Assembly: GCA_002021875.1 (NCBI GenBank)
Contig: CP018627.1
Location: 7,378,001 to 7,442,000 of the forward strand
DNA: 64,000 nt
Source of the DNA: Streptomyces hygroscopicus
GTDB lineage: Bacteria; Actinomycetota; Actinomycetes; Streptomycetales; Streptomycetaceae
Direction of reading: 5' to 3'
Part shown: positions 56,344 to 64,000 of the stretch, piece after piece
Position numbering within the stretch: position 1 is the first letter of the stretch
Layout of the letters: each line of letters begins with the position of its first letter
The notes under the pieces: generated by a model
The model's database searches: none
What the model saw: only the letters and a program-made list of their open reading frames with translations
Told to the model about the DNA's origin: nothing
Translations under genes and position numbers: made by a program

Positions 56344-57084
56344 ATGACGCCGCCCATCGAGCTTCCGCCACCGCCGCCCGGCCCGGACGAGCGGCCGTGG
56401 AAGGACCGCGCCGGGTTGCTCGACGAGCGGGCGCGGGCGATGGGGGCGCTGGCGCGGTGGTATCTGGCGCCGCATCGGGCGCTGCTGCTGTGGCTGTCCA
56501 CGCTCGTCTTCGCGCTGGGGTGGAGCCTCGCGGTCTCGGGGTTCCAGTTCCTGGTGAAGGGCGAGATCATCGAGCACGTGCTGGGCGTGATCTTCCTGGG
56601 TCTGGCCCTGGGCGCCACGGTCCCCTCCAGCCTCGGGGTGGCATCCGGCATCCGGCGCGACGTCTTCGTGGGCGCGTGCCTCCGCGACTGGGCGGAGCTG
56701 GAGCGTGATCCCCAGACGCTGCCGCACTGGCGCGTCTCCGGCGGCGCGCTCCTCTGGCTGGGTCCGTCCATCGTGCTGACCTGCCTCGGGCTGGCGCTGG
56801 GCGGGTTCGCCGTCTTCGCGGACATCGGTACGGAGAGCTTTGGCACCGTCGCCGGTATCGGCATCGTCTTCGCGGTCGCCGGGGCGCTCGGCATGGCCAA
56901 GGCGATCGACTACTACCGCCTGGTCAGCCGCGAACTCCGCCCCGGCACCGGCGTTCCGGATACCCACGGCCGGGCTGCCCACGGTCCGGACACCCGCGAT
57001 CCGGGCACGTGTGGTCCGGACACGCGCGGTCCCGGCTCCCCCTACGGCGACGGCTTCTGCGACGACGGCTTCTGCAGTGACTGA
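56344..57084 (+). CDS. four-helix membrane protein, unknown function
   Basis: 246 residues from ATG 56344, chosen for GAGGAAGG five bases upstream; the frame opens earlier at GTG 56284. Pro-rich start (ELPPPPPGPDERPW), then helices near LLLWLSTLVFALGWSL, HVLGVIFLGLALGA, LWLGPSIVLTCLGLAL and GIGIVFAVAGALGMA, and a Gly/Asp/Cys C-terminal tail. Its 3' 43 bases overlap the next, antisense gene. Confidence 0.7.
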   Translation: MTPPIELPPPPPGPDERPWKDRAGLLDERARAMGALARWYLAPHRALLLWLSTLVFALGWSLAVSGFQFLVKGEIIEHVLGVIFLGLALGATVPSSLGVASGIRRDVFVGACLRDWAELERDPQTLPHWRVSGGALLWLGPSIVLTCLGLALGGFAVFADIGTESFGTVAGIGIVFAVAGALGMAKAIDYYRLVSRELRPGTGVPDTHGRAAHGPDTRDPGTCGPDTRGPGSPYGDGFCDDGFCSD

Positions 57085-57374
57085 AAGCGGTGCCGCAGCT
57101 CCTCGTACCGCTCGTTCGGGCTCTCCCCGCGCTGCTTGGCCGCCTCCTCGATGCGGGTCAGTAGCTGCCTGATCCGCACGGCGTCCATATAGGCGTCGCG
57201 CTCCAGCTTCTTGTACGCGGCGGCGGCGGGCCCCTTGTGGTCGTCCGGGTCGACCGACTGCTTCAGGTGGCCGAGACGCTCGATCTGTTCCTCAAGGTAA
57301 CTGAGCATTCCCTCAAGGTCTTTGATGAGATCCGACAGATCCTGGTCCGATACGGACAGTTTGTCTTTACTCAT
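57042..57374 (-). CDS. small coiled-coil, WXG100-like protein
   Basis: 110 residues from ATG 57374 (MSKDKLSVSDQDLSDLIKDL). Two long helices (LEEQIERLGHLKQSVD and RDAYMDAVRIRQLLTRIEEA) separated by a Gly/Pro turn give a WXG100/ESAT-6-like hairpin outline, without a clear WxG. It may be a type VII-associated or self-dimerising protein. Convergent overlap of 43 bases with the membrane protein gene. Confidence 0.6.
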   Translation of the reverse strand: MSKDKLSVSDQDLSDLIKDLEGMLSYLEEQIERLGHLKQSVDPDDHKGPAAAAYKKLERDAYMDAVRIRQLLTRIEEAAKQRGESPNERYEELRHRFQSLQKPSSQKPSP

Positions 57375-57460
57375 GTTCCATCCGTCTCTGCCATCCTCCC
57401 ATCGGCCCATTCGCGGGATGATCGTGCCATGACCGGGGCCGGTGTGGAGAGCCACCGCTC

Positions 57461-58739
57461 CTATGGAAGTTGGCCGGTGTCCGCCAACTCATCACAGACC
57501 AGGCTGTTTGGGGCCTGGTGACCTCGCGAACGGTCTTCGAGGTCGGGGAGCGGCACGAGTTGGTCACTTCGGCGCGGTCGGGTCTTGCCGCCCTGGTGGG
57601 GCGTGCCCGCTGTCCTGGGTGGGCTCGTGGTCCCGCGTGGCCTGGGCAGGGATGCGGTCTGGCCGGTAGCTCTCCGCCGCCCGATCCTCTGGTCGGGTGC
57701 GGTCACACCTGGCCGACGCCGGATCCTGTGTCCCAGGCCACGCCGTCCGATCGCCACAGCGGCACTGTGGTGCCGGGTGACGGTGGTCTTGGTCTGCTGC
57801 TGGAGTGGGTTCTTCCAGTACCTCTCGCCCCAGATCGAGGTGTATGCGGGGTCGACGGCGATGACGGCCAGGCCCTGGTGACAGGCCATGGAGCGCAGTC
57901 GTTCGCGGAAGCGTGCGGTGGGGATCTGGGCCACGGTGCGGCGGAAGGCCCTGCCCCGGCGGCCGCGTCCCATGGTCTCCCGGCCGGTGGTGCGGGCGTC
58001 GGAGAAGCCCAGGTTCTCGATCACGATGGCGGCGCAGTCGTGCTCGTGGGCGAGGGCGATGAGGCGGGTGACGGCCGCTCGCAGGCGTCCGTCCTGTGTG
58101 GTGGTGGGGCCGGTTGACTTTAGCGGGATCGTGTGGGGGTTGCCGTGTGGGTCGAGGACGATGGTGGCGAGGTGGTCGGCGTTGAGGTCGACGGCGAGCA
58201 GCCTCGCGCCGGACGCCCAGATCTCTTCCGGGCTGGGGGGTGGGGTGGTGCTGGTGGACCAGGAGGCGTCCAGGTACCAGCGGTCGCGGGCGGGGTCATA
58301 GACGATGTCGTAGCGCACAGCCCGGTGGGCGCTGACCCGGTCCAGCCACTCCGGGCGGCGGTGGTGGAAGGTGACCGTGCAGGAGAGCCGGTAGCGGCCG
58401 CGCGGGGCGTTGGCCAGATATCGCAAGGGTTCTGGCAGCACCAGCGTGAGCGAGCCATCTGCGGGGTCGACGGTGATGGTGTAGTTGCCGTGCGGGCCCC
58501 GGACTCGCCGTCGGCGGTCAGAAACAGCCGCGCCGCATCCCACCTCTCCCGCCAGCCGGTCTCGGCCAGGCCGGTCTCCGCGAGGCGGTGACGGGTCCTG
58601 GCCAGCCGGCGCCCGCCCACCGTGACCGACGGTCGCCCCTGGTCGATCTGCTGCTCCATCCGCCGCCGTCAGATCCTTCAGCCGGTCCCGGATCCGCGCC
58701 CCGCACGGAGCGGCCACCGTGAACGGGGCAGCTATCACA
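57461..58739 (-). pseudogene. decayed IS200/IS605-type tnpB-like transposon nuclease
   Basis: RuvC-like segments are clear: LAVDLNADHLATIVLD and AAIVIENLGFSDART, with the later HHSAAVAIGRRGLGH where a third acidic residue is usual in TnpB. The front is damaged. From about 58739 a TnpB-type N terminus (APFTVAAPCGARIRDRL) runs only 27 codons, then a large internal deletion is implied. The block MEQQIDQGRPSVTVGGRR to TADGESG (58659-58500) is in another frame, changing at the GGGGCCC run near 58495-58501. No tnpA is present. The stretch 58740-59001 holds no gene. Confidence 0.7.
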
Positions 58740-59001
58740 CGCAGCTCGCGCCCCCTCCCCCGCTTGCGCGCCACCAGCCACCCCCCCCTCGGCCGTCTCG
58801 AACGAACTCGCCACCACCGATCATGCATTCCCCACGCCCCCAACACCCCCACAAGCGGTCCCGTTCACCCCATCGAGCGACACCCTGGCCAACCACGGCC
58901 AACAACCGAATCAACAGTCGGCAACCTGCTGTTTCTCCTCGGTCGAAGGGGCTGGACGGCGCGGCGTGGTGGGGGAGTCGTGGGCGCGGTGGGCGGAGGG
59001 G

Positions 59002-59838
59002 TCAGCCCGGCAGGACCGTGTCCGGGGGCAATTCGATGCAAAAGTCGGCGGCGAGAACGCCCAGCACCTCGTCGCCGTCGGCGAGTTGGCGCTCCTTACG
59101 GGTGCCGTCGGAGCCGGTCTCGACCAGGGTCCGCCCGGACAGGGAGAGATGGCGGTCCAGGGTGGTGCGCTGGACGTAGAGGCTGTGCTGGAAGGGCGAA
59201 CGCGGGCTGGTGGCGACGTACCAGTTGATCACCACGTAGTCGGACGCGTGGCAGGGCTCCCGGGTGAAGGCGTACTGGTCCTGCCAGGAGCCGTCGAGGA
59301 ACGCCTGGAACACCCACAGGTCCTCCAGCCCCCCGGGGTGCGGCTCGCGGACGTAGCGATGGCGGCGGGGGCCGTCGTGGAACTCGGTGCCGGCCACGAG
59401 CGGCACGGCCTCCAGGAGGCTGCCGATGCTGCCGAAGCCCACATCGGCCACATAACGCCGCTCCTCGCCCGGGATCTCGACCAGCAGCAGCATGTGGGTG
59501 CGCGGACGGACCGCCCCGGGGGCCGCTCCGACCCGGACCCGGCCGGAGAGGCCGGTGACGCCGAAGCCGAGCGCGGTGAGGGCGGCGGTCAGCAGCGTGT
59601 TGTGCTCGTAGCAGTAACCGCCGCGCCGACTGCGGACCAGCTTGGCCTCGAGGTCGGGGAGGGCGAGAGAGGGGGCCGAGCCGAGGAGGGGCTCGAGGTT
59701 CTCGAACGGGATGGACGTGAGGTGTGCCCGATGCACCGCCCGCAGCGTCTCCGCGGTGGGCGCGGGGCGCCGGTCGCCCGTCCAGCCGATACGGGCCAGA
59801 TAGGCGTCAAGATCGAGGTCGGTGCGGGTCGGTTCCAT
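59002..59838 (-). CDS. nat: arylamine N-acetyltransferase
   Basis: 278 residues from ATG 59838. The Cys-His-Asp triad is visible: Cys76 in RGGYCYEHN, His in RTHMLLLV and Asp in VADVGFG. NAT enzymes move acetyl groups from acetyl-CoA to arylamines or hydrazines, and relatives close amide bonds in ansamycin assembly; no polyketide genes are nearby, so a general detoxifying role is more likely. Confidence 0.92.
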   Translation of the reverse strand: MEPTRTDLDLDAYLARIGWTGDRRPAPTAETLRAVHRAHLTSIPFENLEPLLGSAPSLALPDLEAKLVRSRRGGYCYEHNTLLTAALTALGFGVTGLSGRVRVGAAPGAVRPRTHMLLLVEIPGEERRYVADVGFGSIGSLLEAVPLVAGTEFHDGPRRHRYVREPHPGGLEDLWVFQAFLDGSWQDQYAFTREPCHASDYVVINWYVATSPRSPFQHSLYVQRTTLDRHLSLSGRTLVETGSDGTRKERQLADGDEVLGVLAADFCIELPPDTVLPG

Positions 59839-59919
59839 ACTGCCGACCGTAACGCCGCGGCCCCGGCACCGGCCTCCGCTCATGGTGGGGCCGCACCTGG
59901 TCCCCTGGACGTAGGTCCT

Positions 59920-60132
59920 TTACGCCTTCGATGCCGCCGCGAGGTGATCGAACTCGCCCGCCTTGATGGACCGGAGCAGGGCTCCCAGCTTCACGGGGGT
60001 CGTGGCGAGGACGGTGCGGGGGTCGTCGCTCTCGCGGAGGGCGACGGACGTGCCTATGAGGGCGAGTTCTATGCAGGAGTTTCCGTCCCCCGCGCCGGAG
60101 TACGACGACTTGCGCCAGTTGGCCTCGGACAT
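59920..60132 (-). CDS. DUF397 protein
   Basis: 70 residues from ATG 60132 (MSEANWRKSSYSGAGDGNSC). NWRKSSYSG and VALRESDDP identify DUF397. These small proteins accompany XRE/DUF5753 regulators in many Streptomyces loci and can antagonise the partner regulator. The partner lies 10 bases upstream. Confidence 0.93.
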   Translation of the reverse strand: MSEANWRKSSYSGAGDGNSCIELALIGTSVALRESDDPRTVLATTPVKLGALLRSIKAGEFDHLAAASKA

Positions 60133-60142
60133 TCTTTCGCCC

Positions 60143-60994
60143 TCACATGTGTTGAACGGTCTCGCGGATGAAGTCACGTGACTCCTTCTCTGACAACGCC
60201 AGCTCTTCGGTCCGGTCCATGACCGCCCGGTAGTTCAGAAGCTGGGACTCCCCGTCGAGGAACGCCGCGTCCTGCGCGACGTCGAGTTGAACGGTATCCA
60301 ACTGCGGCACCGGACCTGTGGCGTAGGTGACGGAGATACCGGCGACATGGAATCCTCCGGCCGCGATCGGGACGACCCGAACGGAGACGTTCGGGCGGTC
60401 CGAGGACTCCAGCAGTCTGTCGAGCTGCGCGCACAGCACGCGCCGATCGCCGAACCGTACGCGGAGCGCGGTCTCGTGGATGATGAATGTGCAGGGTGGA
60501 GGCTCGTCCCGGTCCAGGATGTCCCGGCGCTTCATACGGTGGGAGAGTCTTCGGCGGAGCTCTGTGGCAGACCAGCCGGGTACGGCCGTGCTCAGTACCG
60601 ACCGGGCATAGTCCTCGGTCTGGAGGAGTCCAGGGATGTGCATCAGCTCGACCACGCGCAGGCTCGTGGCGAAGTACTCCAATTCCGCCAGATCGAGACC
60701 GGCGGCGCCGAGTGTCCCCCGGTACTCCTCCCACCAGCCACGCTTGCGCTCGGTCGCCATCGCTACCAGCGCGTCGACGTATGCCTTGTCCGGGCAGGCG
60801 TAGTTGGCGGCGAGTGTGCGTACGCGCTCTTCGCTGACGCCGAACCGTGCCAGCTCCATGTTGGTGACATGCGAGCGGTTGGTGCCCAGCCGGTCGGCCG
60901 CTTCCTGGATGGTGAGACCCGCGTGCTCGCGCATCCTCCGAAGCTCCGTGCCAAGTCGGCGTTGACGTGCCGTGATGGTGGTCCTCGAAGCCAT
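60143..60994 (-). CDS. XRE-family regulator with DUF5753 domain (WhiJ-like)
   Basis: 283 residues from ATG 60994. An N-terminal helix-turn-helix (LTIQEAADRLGTNRSHVTNM, residues about 25-45) is followed by DUF5753 (LMHIPGLLQTEDYARSVL). This is the WhiJ/BldB-neighbour class that pairs with DUF397 and a small ATPase; all three occur here. It is divergent from the ATPase gene across a 189-base gap with CACTARTT repeats. Confidence 0.92.
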   Translation of the reverse strand: MASRTTITARQRRLGTELRRMREHAGLTIQEAADRLGTNRSHVTNMELARFGVSEERVRTLAANYACPDKAYVDALVAMATERKRGWWEEYRGTLGAAGLDLAELEYFATSLRVVELMHIPGLLQTEDYARSVLSTAVPGWSATELRRRLSHRMKRRDILDRDEPPPCTFIIHETALRVRFGDRRVLCAQLDRLLESSDRPNVSVRVVPIAAGGFHVAGISVTYATGPVPQLDTVQLDVAQDAAFLDGESQLLNYRAVMDRTEELALSEKESRDFIRETVQHM

Positions 60995-61056
60995 GCCTGC
61001 CTTCCTCGTGGATCGTCACCCAGTGTGGCGCGTGGCCACGAATGGGTCTATCTACT

Positions 61057-61087
61057 CACTAATTTCGGCGATCTGGTGGCACTAGTT
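61057..61087. promoter_or_regulatory. CACTARTT direct repeats between the XRE regulator and ATPase
   Basis: CACTAATT (61057-61064) and CACTAGTT (61080-61087) are 23 bases apart, about two helical turns, in an AT-rich patch of the divergent gap. They are candidate binding sites for the XRE protein on its own promoter and that of the ATPase. Confidence 0.4.
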
Positions 61088-61183
61088 AGGTGGCGACCTC
61101 TACCGTAGGTGTTGTTGCCGCTACTGCGCGTTGATCGCCGTAACGGTACGCGCGCTGTCGGCCCCCTCACAGGGAGTTGCCCC

Positions 61184-61654
61184 ATGGATTCCGATCACGA
61201 GTCCGACGACCGTCCCCCACGCCGCCCGCCCGTTCCCTCCAGCGACCCGTACGTCTACACCCTCCAGAGCAGTCGCCACGCGACCTCCCCCAAGGTCTGC
61301 CGGGACTTCGTGGCCTGCGTCCTGAACTCCGTGGGGCAGGAGGAACTGGTCGACACGGCGACGCTGTGCACCTCGGAGCTGGCCACCAACGCGTTTCTGC
61401 ACGCCGAGGGCGACTCCCTCATGCTGCGCGTGGTGATCGAGCCGCCCCGCTTCCGCGTCCTGGTCTACGACGCCTCCGCCGAACTCCCCACCGCCGCACG
61501 CCTCCCCGGGGGCGATCGTCTCCACGGCCGCGGCCTCGGACTGGTGGCGGCCCTTGCCGACGCGTGGGGGACGGCGCAGGGGGACACGGTCGGCACGTAC
61601 GCGAAGGGGGTCTGGTTCGAACTCGCGGGCAAGGAGGAGGACGGCGAGGGTTAG
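61184..61654 (+). CDS. anti-sigma-factor-like GHKL ATPase
   Basis: 156 residues from ATG 61184 with AGGGAG upstream. N box SELATNAFLHAEGD and G2 HGRGLGLVAALADAWG are present; the G1 motif is eroded (VYDASAELP in place of D-x-G-x-G). Such proteins complete the XRE/DUF397/ATPase cassette in Streptomyces. Convergent with the acyltransferase gene. Confidence 0.88.
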   Translation: MDSDHESDDRPPRRPPVPSSDPYVYTLQSSRHATSPKVCRDFVACVLNSVGQEELVDTATLCTSELATNAFLHAEGDSLMLRVVIEPPRFRVLVYDASAELPTAARLPGGDRLHGRGLGLVAALADAWGTAQGDTVGTYAKGVWFELAGKEEDGEG

Positions 61655-61696
61655 CCTCGGCGTTTTATGATCGCGCGACTTTCCGTGCCGTTTTCC

Positions 61697-63112
61697 TCAC
61701 CGCTTGGCTTTGGCGTCCATGAAAGTCAGTGGAAATGTCTCGCCGGACTCCGCGTAACGGTGGAACCGGCTCGCCCAGGACGGCTCCTGAAGGGCCCGGA
61801 CCTGGGTGCGGGGCAGTGCCATGTGTACATCGCGGGCGCCGTTCTGGTCGGCAGGGGTCGGCGCTATGTGCACGGTCGAGGGAATGGGGATCGAGGTGAA
61901 GTCGTACCAGAAGGGGGCGCCCTGGCCGAAATCGATGCGGTAGAAGGGGAGTTTCGACCAGTTGTTGATCGCGATGGTGCTGTCGAACGCGTCCAGGGCC
62001 ATGGTGTTCATGACGCGCTTGAAGCGCCCCGCATCGCGTTCGGCGCGGAGGAACGCCGTTTCCTCGCGGATCCTCTCCTCCGTGTTCATGGCATGGCTCG
62101 CGCGGACCGCCGCGGCGACCTCGCCGAGAGGGCGGGCGCGCAGTTCGGCCGCGGTCATTCCGGGCCGGGTGTTGGTGACGGCGTTGCCCCAGTAGTCATC
62201 CGGTATGGCTTCGCCGGTGAACGAACGGAAGTCGGCGATGAGGCCGAGCCTTTCCTCGCTCGCGTCGGGACGGTCACGCAATTCGCCGAGCACTTTCCAC
62301 AGATGGGCGGTCAGCGCGTCATTGGTCGACACCCACTGCTCCGTGCCCGCGAGGTCGGCCATCGCGGCGTCCTTCATCGTGGCCAGTTCGGCGGCCGTGA
62401 AGCGGGTGGTCACCGTCGTCACGTTGCCGAGGCTGCCCATCAGGGCGCGGCCGATGAAGGCGGCCTTCTGGGCTCGCCCGGTGACCGTGAAATGGGCGCC
62501 GCCCGTACGGGTGTCACCTGTGGCCGACGCGCCGAGCGTGTCGATGACGCCGCGGTCGTGGCTGGGTTTGGCGTATCCGAGGCCCCGGTGCTCGTTCACC
62601 CAGCTCTCCAGGAAGCTCATATAGCTGGACCCGTCGGCCACGGCGTGGTTCATCGTGAGGCCCAGGATGGAGCCCCCGTCCTTCATATGAGTGAGCTTCA
62701 CCGTGAAAAGCGGCGTATCGTGGTCAACCACCCAGAACGGCATGGCGTGACTGAGATGGCGCTCCAGCCCCTTTTTCGCCGTATGACGAGGCCCGTAGTC
62801 CGGCATGGGCTCGGATGCGTATGCCTCGACGAAGCGCACACCGCCGTCGTCGCAGAGCACACTGAGGCCGCCGTCGGGATCCCTCTTCATGCGGCCGGAA
62901 AGGATCGGGAAGTTGCGCAATGTCCTGGCGAGGGAGGCACGGAGCGCCTCGCCGTCGAGCGTCTCCCGGTAGAAAAAGGCGCGCGGTGTATAGATCGGAC
63001 CGATGAGCATGTCGTAGACGCTCAGCCGTATGCGGTCACCGCTCGCTTCTCCGGCGCGCACGGTGAACGTTCGCTTGGCGCCGCTCTCGGTGGCGGATGC
63101 CGTCATACTCAC
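61697..63112 (-). CDS. BAHD-type (HxxxD) acyltransferase
   Basis: 471 residues from GTG 63112 (or ATG 63106). Catalytic HAVAD is at 156-160, and DFGQG at 394-398 sits where BAHD enzymes of plants and fungi carry DFGWG; length and spacing also fit (HxxxD near 160, DFGxG near 390). BAHD enzymes transfer acyl groups from CoA to alcohols or amines. NRPS condensation or wax-synthase domains lack DFGxG. No pathway genes adjoin it, so the substrates are unknown. Confidence 0.8.
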   Translation of the reverse strand: MSMTASATESGAKRTFTVRAGEASGDRIRLSVYDMLIGPIYTPRAFFYRETLDGEALRASLARTLRNFPILSGRMKRDPDGGLSVLCDDGGVRFVEAYASEPMPDYGPRHTAKKGLERHLSHAMPFWVVDHDTPLFTVKLTHMKDGGSILGLTMNHAVADGSSYMSFLESWVNEHRGLGYAKPSHDRGVIDTLGASATGDTRTGGAHFTVTGRAQKAAFIGRALMGSLGNVTTVTTRFTAAELATMKDAAMADLAGTEQWVSTNDALTAHLWKVLGELRDRPDASEERLGLIADFRSFTGEAIPDDYWGNAVTNTRPGMTAAELRARPLGEVAAAVRASHAMNTEERIREETAFLRAERDAGRFKRVMNTMALDAFDSTIAINNWSKLPFYRIDFGQGAPFWYDFTSIPIPSTVHIAPTPADQNGARDVHMALPRTQVRALQEPSWASRFHRYAESGETFPLTFMDAKAKR

Positions 63113-63260
63113 ACGCTCTTTCGTCGGGACCGAACACGCTGTCGCGTCGACGCGTTGACCCTAACTCCCCGGTGCGGGCGGCCTCATGGACTGGAGCCGG
63201 GTTTAGGGAAATTCCGCAACTTCCGTTCGGCTTCGATCTTTCTCGGCGGTCGTGGCCGTG

Positions 63261-64000
63261 TTAGGCGGGGTGCCCCAGGAGCATCGTGGGGGAGCCCTTC
63301 GAGCGCGTCAGCACGATGGTGCAGGCGTTTCCGCCCTCGAGCCGCAGCTTCTTGCGGAGCTGCTCCGGCTCGACCGCCGAACCGCGCTTCTTGATGGTGG
63401 CGATGCCGACCTCCCGCTCCCGCAGCAGCGCCTTGAGTCTCTTCAGGTTGAACGGCAGCACATCCGTGATCTCGTACGCGGTGGCGAACGGCGTCGGGCG
63501 CAGCTCGTCCGTCGTGATGTAGGCGATCGTCGGGTCGATCAGCCGGCCGCCGACGCGGGCCGCGACATCGGCGACGAGATGGGCGCGGATGACGGCCCCG
63601 TCCGGCTCGTAGAGCCAGCGGCCGACCGGGCCGGGCTCGGGGGCGGGAAGGTGCGGGGTGCCGACGAGGGAGTGGGCACTCGGCAGAAGGGTGGCGCGGC
63701 GCAGCCCGGGGCGGGCGGTGCCGAACCACAGGACGGCCTCCTTCACCTGGCCGTGGTCCGAGATCCACTCGGCCTCCGCGTCCTCGGGGACCGCCTCGTG
63801 CGGCACGCCGGGGGCGATCTTGAGGGCGGCGCGCGGGGTGGTGCGGGCGGCTTCGATGGCCCAGGAGAGGGGCGGGGAGTACGCCTCGGGGTCGAAGACG
63901 CGGCCCCGGCCGCCGCGCCGGGCCGGGTCGACGAAGACCGCGTCGAAGGGCCGGGTGTCGATGTCGGTGACATCGGCGCAGCGGATCTCGATGAGTTCGG
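63261..64000 (-). CDS. class I SAM-dependent methyltransferase with THUMP-like C terminus, 5' truncated
   Basis: The frame is open to the window edge, so the N terminus is missing; about 245 residues are visible. DAVFVDPARRGGRGRVFDP has the DPAR motif of a Rossmann methyltransferase active site. The C-terminal part (SDHGQVKEAVLWFGT, YITTDELRPTPFATAYEI, KKRGSAVEPEQLRKKL) matches the THUMP-like domain found in actinobacterial enzymes of this kind, probably RNA-modifying. Confidence 0.82.
   Translation of the reverse strand, partial: ELIEIRCADVTDIDTRPFDAVFVDPARRGGRGRVFDPEAYSPPLSWAIEAARTTPRAALKIAPGVPHEAVPEDAEAEWISDHGQVKEAVLWFGTARPGLRRATLLPSAHSLVGTPHLPAPEPGPVGRWLYEPDGAVIRAHLVADVAARVGGRLIDPTIAYITTDELRPTPFATAYEITDVLPFNLKRLKALLREREVGIATIKKRGSAVEPEQLRKKLRLEGGNACTIVLTRSKGSPTMLLGHPA

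Noticed and set aside
58966..60171. 401-codon plus-strand frame opposite the NAT gene
   Set aside because: Shadow of the arylamine N-acetyltransferase, whose catalytic triad is clear on the minus strand.

Overview
The window comes from a high-GC actinobacterium, almost certainly a Streptomyces. The evidence is strong G/C third-position bias, many GTG starts, many 1- and 4-base start/stop overlaps, the unbroken S10-spc-alpha ribosomal gene order, and the Streptomyces-type neighbours glmM/glmS/acpS/nnr/alr/tsaE/tsaB/rimI/tsaD. Species cannot be fixed from the sequence alone. No rRNA, tRNA or CRISPR array was seen.

Layout. (1) 1-4152: the 3' end of an SRPBCC-fold gene, a repeat-filled gap split by a small inverted-repeat insertion, and a PIG-L deacetylase lipoprotein. 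(2) 4153-22755: the translation cluster. It runs rpsJ-rplC-rplD-rplW-rplB-rpsS-rplV-rpsC-rplP-rpmC-rpsQ, then rplN-rplX-rplE-rpsN, then rpsH-rplF-rplR-rpsE-rpmD-rplO-secY-adk-map, then infA-rpmJ-rpsM-rpsK-rpsD-rpoA-rplQ-truA, with structured gaps at the sub-operon joints. (3) 22756-26899: a five-gene stressosome-type module (RsbR, RsbS, RsbT, a fused RsbT-like/PP2C protein, RsbU) behind a sigma-B-like promoter. (4) 26893-31598: a small membrane protein, a GT4 glycosyltransferase and two secreted or anchored proteins. (5) 31897-38965: rplM-rpsI, glmM, DUF389, coaA, glmS, acpS. (6) 38966-42623: an apparent insertion between acpS and nnr, holding two tandem-repeat arrays, an MFS exporter overlapping a cysteine-synthase-like PLP enzyme, and a small exported protein. 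(7) 42696-51288: nnr, alr, an alpha/beta hydrolase, and the t6A/RimI block tsaE-tsaB-rimI-tsaD, with a candidate iron box and a probably inactive L,D-transpeptidase-like protein between. (8) 51289-64000: accessory DNA with a BTAD regulator carrying an expanded His/Gly pentapeptide array, hydrolases, a polysaccharide deacetylase, a decayed TnpB element, an arylamine N-acetyltransferase, a WhiJ-like XRE/DUF397/ATPase cassette, a BAHD-type acyltransferase, and a truncated THUMP-like methyltransferase.

How it works together. The core supplies ribosomal proteins, translocon, adenylate kinase, initiator-Met removal, IF1 and RNA polymerase alpha. glmM/glmS make amino-sugar precursors and alr makes D-alanine for the wall; coaA/acpS serve CoA and carrier-protein activation; tsaE/tsaB/tsaD make t6A on tRNA. 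Conserved genes are compact, while many non-conserved gaps, and several coding linkers, hold unrelated short tandem repeats (6, 13, 15, 16, 17, 18, 28 and about 98 bp). That repeat load is the most unusual property of the window. The best candidates for new biology are the Rsb module with its fused kinase/phosphatase, the PLP-enzyme/exporter cassette, the BAHD-type enzyme, and the repeat-expanded regulator.
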